From: Formicarius rufipectus
Taxonomy: Eukaryota > Chordata > Aves > Passeriformes > Formicariidae
Length of the DNA: 64,000 nt
Direction of reading: 5' to 3'
Assembly (NCBI GenBank): GCA_013399695.1
Contig: VXAU01000750.1
Coordinates: 372,001 to 436,000 of the forward strand
The notes under the pieces are model-generated. The model searched no databases and was not told the DNA's origin. It saw only the letters and a program-made list of their open reading frames with translations. Numbering within the stretch: the stretch's first letter is position 1; the number at the start of each line of letters is the position of its first letter. A program made the translations under genes and the position numbers. Below are positions 11,401 through 23,000 of the stretch, piece after piece.

Positions 11401-14400
11401 TGTGGCCCCAAGTTGTGCCACTTGGGCTGGAGCTGCGAAATGTCAGGAACAGTATGACAAACCAATACATACTAATACAAGACATATAAGAAGTGTGGGA
11501 AGACTGAGGGCTTCAGGAAGAGGCATTTGTTCTCAATAATTATCTGAACCACAGACACAGTGATCTCACAGAGCTGCTGGTTGCCAATCCTCCTTCCTGT
11601 GCCTCATCCCCAATTTCCTTTCACACGCTCCCTTCACTGGTTTCCATCTACTCCTCGCTCCAGAATTCAGGACTTTGGGCTTCACTGCACATCTATTTCT
11701 CCCTTGCCCCATGCCTGCCATCCCCCTCCAGCTCTGCTTGCCTGACTTCCTCGTTCTCTTTGTTTTCTCATGGTGAAATGTTGATATGCCCCAGGGGTGA
11801 CTACCCTGGCACTGCTTTTATCTGAATGGGTTGGAGGGGGTGGGGGGGAAAAAGTCTTTTACCGTAAATCATTAGCGTGGTGCTCCCTTCAGGAGAACTT
11901 TCTTTGTTGCCTCTTATTAATTGTAGTGTTGTGGCTGAATTTGAGCACTAATCCTGCAGACACTTGCCTGCCAGGCTACTCACCCCAGTGATTCTGTTGA
12001 CTCAAACAGCAGTTTTGTGTGATTATGGACAGTGGAATTTGGCATTTCATCTTTATCTGCTAAATACAAAAGATAGTCCTTCTAGTTATGCAGCACTTTT
12101 GGGAATCTATCAGAGGAAAAATATCTAACAGCAACCATTTCTGGTCTAGCAGTTTTTAAAATATAAATAAAATTCATTCCCATCTAGGCCTGATCAAACT
12201 TCAATTTTAACTTGTCCTGGCCAGAAAACAAATGGCTTGTGGAGTCTGGATTTCTGCCTACTAGAAAAAGCTTGTGTGTGTGAATATGTGTGTGTGTATA
12301 GAAATATGATTTATGAAAGTATTGATTTTTTTGTTAAATAATGAATTAGATGTCCTACCACAATATTATTTATCAAACTTTTTTGTCATATAATTAAATT
12401 GTCACATAATGGATTGCAGCCATATAGATTCATTAAATATTAAAACCTACATATGACACAGTTCACTTTTTCTTTAGCCAACAACACAATTCCTCAGTTC
12501 TTTTTCCATTAAGGCCAATAGCAGCTGTTCCTTGACCTTAACATAGAAGTTGCAGCTTCTTTTTACTATGGTTAGAAAACAGATGGTAAGTAAAGTCATG
12601 AGGCTTCTAAGTTTACTTATTTTCAGCTTGGCATCTGATTCTTCTTGGTGATCCTAAGTCTGCTCCATAAACTTGAATTCTAATAGCTGATGGAGATTTT
12701 TGACACAGAGACAGTTCCTCCATCCGTTGCTTCCAGGTGTGAAAGAAGTAAGTCTGCTGAGCTGCAATAGAGGGACTAGAGTCACATGTGAGTTCTTGTG
12801 GAGAGAAATATTTATTTGAAGTGTGTGTGTGACTAAATTCCCAGTCTGTAAGTAGGGAGCCAGAACTTGAGAGAAATATTTTTTCTCTTAGTACGATATT
12901 TGAATAATAATGAAGAGATAAAAAAGCAATGTTCACCACCATCTCAAAGGGATCTCTTAATGGAATTTAAAATACACCAAAATTTAAATGCTTTAATCCA
13001 CACTGGATGAAAAGTATGTGGATAAACTGTCAAGTAACAGTACCCAGAAACTGTGTTTGAGGACGAGAGGAGGAAGTTATCAGAGAGCAACTATAATTGT
13101 ATCCAATGAAAGGCACTACAACCCCTTTCAAGAAAGAGTTCTTATTCAAAAAAGTGGTAAAGAAGCTCGAGGTGAGATAATATTTCTAGTATACATTCTT
13201 TGCAGTATAAACCATAATACATTACCGCACTTGAGTGTAGAATTATCTTCAGCTAAGGGCAACCACAGTGATCTCCTATTTGGCAGTATTGCTGACTCTT
13301 TAGTAGTGTTTATAAATAAGCATTAGCAAAAAACCAAAGCAAAACAACAACCAAACTGGAAAAAAAGAAGACCCATCCTAGACATTTTTTAATGAGAACT
13401 CCTACCTTACATAGTTTGCAATTATGAAGAAATTACTTTTTGTGGGGGAGTACTACCCTGTCCAGGTGTAGTCATTTTGTTCAGGTCATGTTTTTGTGTG
13501 CTGCTTATTCAGTGCTGCCTGATGTGAGAATTTAAAGCACAGCTTTCTTCTTGTTCACAAAAAAAAAAAAATTGCTTCAAATTTTGGAACCCTTGATGCC
13601 ACACTATGGACTTTTGTTTTGGTGGTTTTTCTTCTTTTCCATTTCATAAATTTTACAAGTGGTCTGATTATTACATTCCCAGTATTACTTAATTTTCTTT
13701 TGCCTTCAAAGTTCATTATCATTTATGCGATTGTGACGTGAACTTTAATTACTTGTAACAGGAGTCTCACTAGGGATTTAAAACAAACTAATTTTGCACT
13801 CTACCTTTAGGGAAAGGAGCATGACCAAACTTTAATATACACTGTGTAGTGGAAAATGTATATGGTAAAGCTGACTGCATTGAAGTGTCTTGGGTGGGAT
13901 TTCTCTTACAAGTCTCTTCCTTGGATGTCTGTCTAAACTTGCTACCTAAATTTTGCTTCCAGTCAGGAAGGATAAATAGGTACCTCCAGAGGCACAAAAT
14001 CAATTTACTTGTCCCCTTCTAAATGCCTCTATTGATTTTAAAAGAAGTCTAGACTACCATGTACAAAAGAGCATTTGTAATACTGGATAAGTTTCCTCTA
14101 CATCATCCATATCACCTCTTGTGGGAGAATATATACTGCACTGACCCACTGAGGCAACAGTTGCACTGATGTTATAGATGTGTCTTTACATTCCTTGTTA
14201 AGAGTTGGACACTGCAAAATATAAAAACACTTGCTTTACATGCCTAACACACTGCTTTTACATAGGAAAGATCCTTTACTTGGCTCACATGCAGTGTGAG
14301 CATATGAACATGCATGTGTTGATCCACCCACTGAAAAAATGAGGTCATAACAGCATTGCATTGTTCTAGCCCAAATAGTCTGTGGTTTTGTGGTAGGTCA

Positions 14401-14686
14401 GCCACCTTAGCCAACATAAAACCAGTTTTAGAATAGGAGACTGAAGCAGACAGGGCAATCCAGACAAGCTTATAGTCCATCTCCCACCACTTTAGTGAGC
14501 AATATAACAGTTGGTTAAATGATGGTTTTAAGATCCCAAACTTAAAACGTAGGGAGGCTTTGTTGTGTTGTGTTCTGAAAATCCAGGGCAGGTTTTTCAT
14601 GACTTGCATGATTCTCCGAGAAGGGCTCTAAAAAAAGCAACTGTCCGCAGAACAGAAATTGTGACCTTTTGAAGGGGTGTATATTT
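8447..14686. other. Unique non-coding stretch, no gene seen
   Basis: About 6.2 kb of AT-rich DNA. It contains a short interrupted TG repeat near 12272-12300, an A run near 13559-13571 and a pyrimidine-rich patch at about 11580-11760. The longest frame, on the minus strand at 10734-11126 (130 residues), has no recognisable domain, signal peptide or conserved motif and is probably fortuitous. No transposon termini were recognised. Confidence 0.5.
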
Positions 14687-14750
14687 TCATAGAATCATAG
14701 GATCTGGAAGGTTAGAAAAGACCTCTAAGATCAAGTCCAACCATTAGCAT
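14687..14750 (-). mobile_element. CR1 LINE 3'-end fragment
   Basis: The plus strand shows the reverse complement of a CR1 3' terminus: two tandem copies of the terminal AATCATAG-type octamer at the left edge, then GGTTAGAAAAGACCTCTAAGATC and a TCCAACC block. CR1 is the dominant non-LTR retrotransposon of birds and usually leaves short 5'-truncated copies. Only about 60 bases remain, so this is a very short truncated insertion. Confidence 0.85.
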
Positions 14751-15559
14751 CGTATCATTTTGAAGGCCTTAGGTAATGAAAAAAGTCCTGTTTTGTGGTC
14801 AAACTTGAGTTGATCAGGTATTTCTTAGCTGTAATAGTGATATCTCTATCATCATCTTTCTTGATCTGTTTTGCTGAGTGTTTTACTCTTTTCTGTAGGA
14901 AAGTGACTATTATATGTAAGATGGTTTCACAGTATAACTTTTTGTAATCCTTTGATGTGCAGAAACAATCTAAAAACCATAAATATTCTGATATTTCAAA
15001 CATGTACTTTGCTCTTACCTATTCCTCAGCAAAATAGTAAGTGGCCTTATTGAGAAGTACATCTGTTTTCCAGTTCCCTTTGTGTTCTTGTGTTCTAGTT
15101 TTCTTGGCTGTTGTTTTTCTTTTTTTGTTTGTTTGTTTTGTTTGCTTGTTTTCTGGTTTTGAGGGTTTTTTTGTTTGGTTGGTTTTTTTAATGCTTGCAT
15201 TTTACATGACCTGTTCTCAGCTTCTGGTAAATCTTGAATCAAGGCTGACAGTTTTCCAGTAAATGACCATTCAGATGAGATATAGTCAGTCTTGAGTGTA
15301 AGAAGCTCACATTTTTCAGAAAGATTTCATAGTTCACTTTCTCTTCAGTTAGTGATTAGGAAGATATTGCTGCTGCCCATCCTGGTGTGAGTACAGGAGT
15401 CTTAAGTACTTTATTCTCTTTTTTTTTTTTTTTCCCCCCGAAGTTCTATTTTTTCCATCAGTTAACTTTCACAACTGCACACCAGAGCAGATTCCTGTAT
15501 GTGAGAAGAGTGGTGCATTTTTTCAACTTCTGGGTATGAACCTTTTTGCTTAGTTTAAC
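14751..15559. other. Unique spacer between two CR1 fragments
   Basis: There is no gene. It holds a GT-rich tract near 15111-15190 and a T run near 15418-15433 followed by six C. Confidence 0.55.
15111..15190. repeat. GT-rich low-complexity tract
   Basis: T and G dominate, with several TTTG units in the middle and GGTTTTTTTG units at the end. It is similar in style to the tract at 2191-2350. It generates spurious frames on both strands. Confidence 0.8.
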
Positions 15560-15775
15560 TTAGTTATTAGGAAGAAACTATGTTGAGGGTGGTGAGGCAC
15601 TGGCACAGGTTGCCTGAAGAGGTTGCGGATGCCCCATCCCTGGAAGTGTTCAAGACTAGGTTGGATGGAACTCTTAGCAACCAGGTCTAGTTGAATGTGC
15701 TCCTGTCTATGGTGGGAGTCTAGAATGAGATAATCTTTTAAGGTCCCTTCCAACCCAAACCATTCTTTGATCATT
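15560..15775 (+). mobile_element. CR1 LINE 3' end, plus strand
   Basis: The fragment begins with TTAGGAAGAAA, continues through GGTGAGGCACTGGCACAGG and GATGCCCCATCCCTGGAAG, and ends in CCTTCCAACCCAAACC followed by ATTCTTTGAT. These blocks are the well-known last ~200 bases of avian CR1, covering the extreme C-terminus of ORF2 and the 3' UTR. Substitutions are scattered but the alignment is continuous by eye. The minus-strand open frame over it (15550-15774) is antisense and meaningless. It lies about 800 bases from another CR1 tail of opposite orientation. Confidence 0.93.
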
Positions 15776-16199
15776 GGTCATAAGAAATTCTTTCCTTGTA
15801 AAATCACCAAACGGAAATGGACAAAGAGCTGAAAGAAATAAATATCCTATATTATCATTCTTGCTTTAAACAATCTTTTCAGGTAAAGATTGTTTTCCCC
15901 ACCTATTTCTGATTCTCAAACAGTAGGGTTCCTTCTCACTTCACATCTGTCTAACTTCTGATGTTTTCTATACTAGTCCAAAAATGCTGCTGGTTATTTT
16001 TTCTGATTCTGTAGTGGTTCATTTTTTTAACTAAAGGATTACTGGAACCTGTGGCAACTTTTCTCCTACACAATACACAATTATGCAGAATACGAAGCAC
16101 ATGCTGCTTTATGAGATTTATATGCCAGCACAGGTGAAGTCTGAATTTTCTGGGATGAGTGCCCTAGAGAGTGAAGCCATCAGAGGAGGTACATCACAA

Positions 16200-16490
16200 C
16201 CAGAACCTTAACTAAGGAGGTGAAGGAAAGGCTGCAGGAGGAGTTTAAAAATATTCTGAAGGGTCACCTCCTCACCCAGTCTTGGTGCTGCAGCCCTGAG
16301 GAGGTGCTGGGAGGGAAAAGGGGGAGGTGGCGGGCACAGGGTTGGGGCAGCTCTGCTGCCTTCAGAGGTGCCAGTGGTTGGAGCCTGGGATTCCTCCATC
16401 CTACTGCGGTGGGAGCACGAGCCACAGATGAGTTTCCTTGCAGGGCCCGTGAAACCCGGAGCTCGCAGCCTCCTGGCAAATCAGCCAAGC
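16200..16490. other. GC-richer patch with overlapping open frames
   Basis: About 290 bases stand out as G+C rich with several CpGs (around 16330, 16405 and 16450-16465). Frames are open on both strands: plus 16220-16510, minus 16208-16399 and minus 16264-16497. None matches a protein I know, and simultaneous openness on both strands argues for composition rather than coding. Alternatives are an old degenerate repeat, a small CpG-containing enhancer or promoter, or a non-coding exon. Confidence 0.35.
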
Positions 16491-17139
16491 TGTTCAACTG
16501 TGAACTGTAATTAGCAAATACCCTTTCAAATAAACAGGATGAGAAATGGGGCTAAGGAAGCATCATAATCCATTGTGGGGCCTGTTCAGGGTAAATGAAT
16601 TTTCCCAATTAATCCACAGGACACTGATGCATGGGCCATGTTCTCAGCTTTTAATTTACTATTTAATTTTAATCTTAGTTTATTTTCTGTTCACTTGAAA
16701 TAGTCTGCTTAAAAATAAAATGGGTTTTGAGTATATTTTTCATGATATTGTACTGTTGGCTGTTCCTTTGGTAAATGAATGTTAGAATTGACTTTTTGAT
16801 GTGTTTACTGTGAAATCATTAAATATCACACCTTGCCTATTAGATAGCTGGCAAGCATGGTATTAGATAAATACAAGCAAACAAGATTATTTTCTATCCC
16901 ATTAGAGTCTAAGGCCAGTCTGCACCTACTGCTTCACTGAAGTTGCAGTAGTAGGTGATAGGGTAGATAATTTTATCATTTTCTTCTCTGGGATTTCTTT
17001 ATCCTGTCACTTTCAGTTGATGCTGAGAAGTGCAAAGTATGTAACCACCAATCCATCTTACATCCGAAAGAATCTAAAGTCTGAATTGTACCAGGAGCAA
17101 AATTATTAACATTCTTGCCTCTTTTGCTCTGCTTTGTAC

Positions 17140-17182
17140 ATTTTTGTTTGTTTGTCTGTGGTTTTTTTGTTTTTTTTTTTAA
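17140..17182. repeat. TTTG and poly-T tract
   Basis: A few TTTG units are followed by GGTTTTTTTG and a 12-base T run. It belongs to the same class of low-complexity sequence as the tracts at 2191 and 15111. Confidence 0.7.
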
Positions 17183-18386
17183 TGTTACAGTACACTGGCA
17201 AGTAGGGGTTTGGAGATACTTGTTGTATGCTGCTTATTATCTTGTGATATCTAATGATGTGGAACATTTGTTGAAAAATACGCATGTAAGAGTTACTCTA
17301 GAAGGTTTCCTAGACTAGAATTTTGCCCTTGGCTTATTGTTTGAGAAATGATGGGAAAACATATGGACATGTATCAGTATGTGCATGGGTAATTTCAAGT
17401 GTTGCTTCACACTTGAAGTGTGAGTCAATCTATTATGCAAAAAAAAAAAATCAAAATCAAACCAAAAACACTTTTGTTGAGGCCTGAAATGCCAGTGGGA
17501 GAATAGTGATATTTTATTAATCATTCTCCTCTTTTAGTAATTATTCCTGTAATAAAAAGCTGTGAGAGAACATGAAAAAAATCCTCTATGAAAGATAACC
17601 TTACCCAGAAAAGCTTTAGCACATAAGATTGGGGCTCTTTTTTGATATGTAACTTTAAAACATTTTCAAAAGCAGTGTGAGAAACCCAAAAGGAAAGTAC
17701 TTGGGTATCATTTAAATAGCTTCAGTGTTGTGCATACACAGTTCCTACATTCCCCGTTGCTTATCCCCATACTATTTCTTTCATTTTATTGAAACAGGTA
17801 AAACAACCTACACTGCATTCAAATAAAGGTAACAATCAACCTTTTTTTTTTTTTTGTGGGAACAGAAAATTTGAGTGGGAAGTATTGAAAACTGGTATTT
17901 TAAGCTGCACTTCTCTGAGAGTTTTTCTTTTTGTGTTTTAATAATTAGACTTTGAGCTTTAAGTACCACAGGTTTGATTTCAGATGTCTCCAAAAGCATT
18001 ATAAATGAAAAATGCAAGGGATATGTACTGCAGATATTTTTACTATTACTCTATTCACCCTTCCCTTCCTTGTATTTTTACTTTAATTCTGGAACTCTTA
18101 TTAGATCTCATAATGATTTTTGACTTGATAATTAGCAGGATAGAGAACCTGCCAAAATCCTCACATTAAGGTGGAAGTTGGTAGAAGGTACTCAGCCTAC
18201 TGCATTTTTCAATGAGATTTTTATATTTACTGTGGACACAGAAGCATGGAATCTGGACTCTCGCCTTCTAGTTTCTGATTTAAAAGTCTTGCCAAATAAT
18301 AAATCATTAAGATAATTATGGTCTTTGGTTTGGGTTCTGTGTAAGAAGCAATACATTCCCGTACCACCCACAGAGAGTCACAGTGT

Positions 18387-18432
18387 AAAAAAAAAAAAAA
18401 AAAGCCTNNNNNAAAAAAACCCCCGAGTTGGG

Positions 18433-18463
<31 letters not shown>

Positions 18464-18512
18464 TGGTTTTTTTTTTTTTTTTGTTTTTTTTGTTTTTGTT
18501 TTTTTTTTTTAA
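18387..18512. repeat. Homopolymer tract interrupted by an assembly gap
   Basis: An A run (about 18387-18403) is followed by GCCT and five N at 18408-18412. Then come seven A, five C, GAGTT, GGGGTT and a very long T-dominated run (about 18437-18510). The part to the right of the gap is a near inverted repeat (A-run plus CCCC against GGGG plus T-run), so it could fold back. The N run shows that this assembly could not resolve the locus, and the true length and order are uncertain. Confidence 0.85.
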
Positions 18513-19134
18513 TCTGCCACATTTGTCCCATGTGCTGGGACATATCCTGCCTGGCCCTGTGAGGTGGAAGAGGATGTGTCATATCTGGTCATATTCAAAG
18601 TGGGTTTTGTGGATTTTGTGATAGATACCACATCTTTACTCTTTTTTTAAATAGAGAATTAAGAACACTTGTCTCTCTAGAAATATGTTATAAATAAGAA
18701 TCCTATAATCTACTTGCAGCAGCACTTCAACTTTGTGTTGAACTGCACAGCAAATTAGGAAGATAAAAGAATTTAGATCAAAAAAGGTGTTGCTTATGCA
18801 GAGGATAGTCACAGGCATATGTTTCTTCCAACTGTGCATGTCTTTTCATGCACAGGTCATCATGACAAGATCGCAACAACCTACATATACAGGATTCTTT
18901 ACATCACGTTCCCCATCTCCAGAATCTTATTGCAATTACTTTTTCTTGTTATTTTTGTGGTTGCTCTTATAATTTTCATTCCTCTCTTGTTATTTTTGTG
19001 GTTGCTCTTATAATTTTCATTCCTCTTCATTAGTTTAATTTTTACTGCATTATTTTGTTTCACGTGATTTTAATCTTATTTCTCTTCCTCAACTTTTTTC
19101 ATCTGTTCACATGAACATCAACTGATTTATATTT
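18513..19134. other. Unique spacer containing a 41-bp tandem duplication
   Basis: No gene is visible. The duplicated 41-bp unit at 18944-19025 is the only structured feature, and the sequence then runs directly into the LTR that starts at 19135. Confidence 0.55.
18944..19025. repeat. Exact 41-bp tandem duplication (two copies)
   Basis: Bases 18944-18984 and 18985-19025 are identical over 41 positions. The unit starts TCTTGTTATTTTTGTGG and ends TTTTCATTCCTC. Complete identity means either a recent duplication, which would make it a candidate polymorphic minisatellite, or an assembly duplication. It lies about 110 bases upstream of a solo LTR. Confidence 0.95.
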
Positions 19135-20010
19135 TGTATTGGGTTTGCATGGCAAGGTTGTGGTTATGGGGTGGTGAGGGGCTACAGGGGTGGGTGCTGT
19201 GAGAAACTTCCAGAAACATCCCAACAGAGCCAATACCAGATGGCTCCAAGATGGACCTGCCACTGACCAAGCTGAGCCTCTGAGTGGTAGTGGCAGAGCC
19301 TCTGTGATCAGGTATTTAAAAAGGGGGAAAGCTGCACACTGCAGCAGGAAAGAGGAGTGGCAATGTGTGAGTGACATGTAGACACCAAGGTCACTAGAGG
19401 GGCAGTGGGACGAGGTGCTCCAGGCATTGGAGAAGAGATTCCCCTGCAGCCCATGGTGCAGACCATGGAGAGGCAGCTGTGTTCCTGCAGCATATGAAGG
19501 TCTGTGGTGGAGCAGAGATCATCTGCAGCCCATGGACATCCCCATGATGGAGCATATTTGCTGTCAGGATTTGTGACCCGGTGTGAGGGACCTACCCTGG
19601 AGGTGGAAGGGTGTGAGGAATCTTCCCACTATGGGGAAGGAACAGCAGCAACACGATGAAGTGGCCACAGCTCTTGTTCCCCATCTCCCTGCACTGCTGT
19701 GTTGGGAGGAGGTAGTGAAAAGCAGGAGTGATATTAAGCCTGGGAAGAAGGGAGGAGCGGAGGGTAAGGTCTGCTAAAACTTGGGTTTCTTTCTCATTTA
19801 TTTCTTATTATCCTGTTCTGATTTGTTTGGTAATAAATTTAACTAATTTCTCTAAATGGATCCTGTTCTGCCTGTGCCAGTAACTGGTGAGTGATCTCTC
19901 CCTGCCCTTATACCAACACATGAACCTTTTGTTCTATTTTCTCTCCCATGTCCAGGTGAGGAGGGGTGAGGCAGCAGCTCCTGGCATCCAGCCAGGGTCA
20001 ACCTATCACA
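19135..20010 (+). mobile_element. Solo LTR of an avian endogenous retrovirus (type 1)
   Basis: The element opens with TGTATTGGGTTTGCATGG and closes with CCAGCCAGGGTCAACCTATCACA, giving the canonical TG...CA ends of an LTR. These blocks match an LTR type I recognise from bird genomes, but I cannot name the subfamily with certainty. Inside are a TATA-like TATTTAAA at 19313-19320, repeated GCAGCCCATGG and GGTGGAGCAG blocks typical of this LTR, and an AATAAA poly(A) signal at 19832-19837, in U3-R-U5 order on the plus strand. No internal gag, pol or env sequence follows, so it is a recombined solo LTR. Flanking pentamers (TATTT left, TTTTG right) do not match, so I see no intact target-site duplication. 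Confidence 0.88.
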
Positions 20011-23000
20011 TTTTGAAAATAGGGAAATCTCCAAAAGTGGTGACTAATGGACACTTTAGAAAACTTAAAAATGTTTAATTATTCTGTAGGGTCCAGAAGT
20101 TAAGTTATTCCTTTTGAAAATCTAGGAAAAAATGATTTATAATATCCTGGAAGCTTTGTCAAGCAAGTGTTTCAAAGGGAAAAGATTTCTCTGGTCAGGG
20201 GAGTTAAAGGGGCTGTTTTACAGATGTGTAGAACAGGGTGATTCTATGTCACTCACAAAGACATTGTACCAGGGCAAGGGCAGTTCATGTTAACTTAGTA
20301 AATCTGAGGCCATCTCGGATTTTACAAAAACAATTCTAAATTGACATCAGTATAAATGACTAGCTCTTGTATTGCGATGAGGTGGTATTAGAAGGCATTT
20401 ATGCAAAGTCATAAGGGTGGAAAATATTTTAAAATCTTTAAACTGGGTTGAAATATTGCTCTTAACCTCATGATTTTCTTGTCAGTAAGCATGTAAAAAT
20501 ATTTCCAGTGTTTGTGATGGGATCTATCACAAATGTACTACAACAAATTTTGCAAATTGGTACAAGTTCTCCAGCTGCACCTCAAATAGAGCTAAGTTAG
20601 TAGTATTTAAAAATTGAAGGTGTTTCAAAACTGAAACCTGAATTTTATACTTTTTCAAATTGACTACTAAATCAAGTAAACCTTGAAGTTATTTAGGAAA
20701 CTAATTTGGAATTTACTTCTTTATCTAATCCATTTCTAATAATGGAAATTTGTTTCCTAAATTAGATGGTTTCTGTTGAAAACTTTGCCCAGTCCTTCAA
20801 TAGCCAAAGGGGAGCAAGTTGGATGATGCGGCATTCAATTGCCACTGCTTCTGCTGTGTCTTTGGTAGCCATCTGTGCCTTTTACATGACCACTCTGTTG
20901 CATTCTAAGCAAAGGAAGCCAGTTTCATGCTGCTTTTACAGAGGAACAGAATCTGTAGCATTCAGGGCAAGAGAGGTCTTGGCTCTTTTGTCAAGCTGAA
21001 GGACACCAAAGTACAAACTTAAACATTCTTCAGCCCACCAGAATATAAATACATCAGCTTCACAGTTGATATTTTAAACTGTGTATGCAGATTTTCCTCC
21101 CCTCCCTGTGTATGCAAATATTCTTTTTTCCCCTGTTTCTTATAAATTTATTATTCTCATGCAGCTATGATAGAATTCTTGAGTGGTGTTAAAATCCCAT
21201 TTCTATGTGTTGATGGCTTTTTTCATGGAAAAATTTGGTCTTGGTTAATTAGAAGTATATGTAAACAGTTTTAAAATATAATATCCAGAGTGGAGGGCTG
21301 ATTGTTTGCTACTTGCTGGTGTATTTTTTCAATCAGGAGGTCAAAATCACTAACCAGAATTTAAAGAGTTCACTAACATGACCTAATCAAAGGAAAGAAT
21401 AGTACAAGTAAAGTTGTATCATTGGTTTGGTGAAGTGTCTAAAGATATTTCTGTTATTCCAAGGCAGCAGTGGAATGACACTTCTTATTGCTAATGGCAT
21501 AGAAGAGGGGGAAAATGCACATGTACAATTATCTTCCTGAATCATATGGATCTCCAACACGTCACACAGATGATGGGTGGAAATGCTGGTGTTGAGTAAT
21601 TATATTCAGCACTTCAAGGGCTTGTGCCGATATGTTAATAATCCTATTAATCTTCTTCCTTTATATGTAAATCTGTTGCCCAGATGTTGCATCATTTGCA
21701 AATCTTGCAATTAAAACATTTTATAACTTGCAGTTATGCAAAGGGGCAGTAGACTGGAAAACGGGTAAAATTGCTTGGCTAGGACATTACCATGACAACA
21801 CACTGACCTCTGTTCAATTAGTTACAACTGAAGATCCAACTATTAATTATGATGGTCAGAAAAGAATATCATCTGAATCTCCTTTTACCTTTTTAATGTG
21901 GACATTTCTCACTTGCCATAAATCTCTGACTTTAAGAGACAAAGCTCCAGACCTGAAGCATTAAAAGTGATAGTGCAGAAATACTGATGGAAAGCAGAGG
22001 ACAGTAAAGGAATCTCATTTATCAGCTACAGTCAAGGTACTACTTTAACTTTTTCTAGTCTAAGCACTCTGTCAGGAAGGCTTCAAAATGAATATTCGTT
22101 ATTGCTCATTTTAGCTATTGAAATCTATGTTACGTGTGCCAGCAATTACCTCTCACTTTAGAAAGCTGCAGTTAATTAGGGCCAAACTAATCACTGTGGG
22201 ACTTGTAGAAACAGATAGATGCCTCCCTTTGACAGAGTTTTACATTTTGCTGTGGCAAAGTTATTATTTTCTTGGCATGCTATCAAAGAAGACTTGTCTG
22301 TTAATTATAGAAGGCACTCCAGTTTCTGACGTGGGAGCTGTCCATGTGTAGTCACACAGCAGCACTCTGGCTGGACAATATATTCCTCGGAGTAGGGTGG
22401 TTTTGGGGGAGGCTGTGCAGGGTGCAGTGCCTCCCACATCCCTTTACATTCACTCCTAAAAAAGGCAAGTGTTGAGCCTGTGACATATTGACAATGTTAG
22501 AATTTTTGTGCCTTTTTAATTTTTTTATTAATTTTCTATTTAGCTCCACATTAGACTAATCAGTATACTGGAGAAGACCAGGTACTCAGCACAGCGACTC
22601 CTCCCTTCCCCCTTGAAGTGTAATATTTTCAATATTCATGTAGTCAGTGTTGATGTGTATTTATACTCTGTAGCATATGCTTAGGATGTGGAGGGTTGTG
22701 CGGGTTTTGTCTTGTTTGCTTTGATGGTTTGCAGTGGCATTTTGGTGTTTTGTAGAAGTTTTTGTTCTGCTTTATCCTTTTATTATTATTTGTATTTGTT
22801 TTAAGCACTTTGCCTTGGTAATCACAGATGAAAGCAGGGAGTAAGCAGAATGGCCTGGCTGGCAATAGTCTCAAGGTCACTGCACTGGGTCAAAGTTTTT
22901 AGGTTAATGTGCAGGCCTGGGAAAACGTGGGATTCCTCTGTAACTGACTTCCAGCAGTTCTGGATTAGACCTATACAGATTAAAGTGTGCATTCCAATAT

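Larger units (their letters stand above)
15776..18370. other. Unique non-coding stretch, no gene seen
   Basis: AT-rich sequence apart from a GC-richer patch listed separately. It includes a TTTG and poly-T tract at 17140-17182, T or A runs near 17437 and 17841, and nested short inverted repeats around 17394-17423. No coding or RNA gene is recognisable. Confidence 0.5.

Noticed and set aside
12272..12300. TG dinucleotide repeat
   Set aside because: Short and interrupted, so not listed as a separate repeat feature.
17394..17423. Nested 8-bp inverted repeats (TTCAAGTG/CACTTGAA and TCACACTT/AAGTGTGA)
   Set aside because: The alternative stems are each only eight bases, so chance or slippage explains them.
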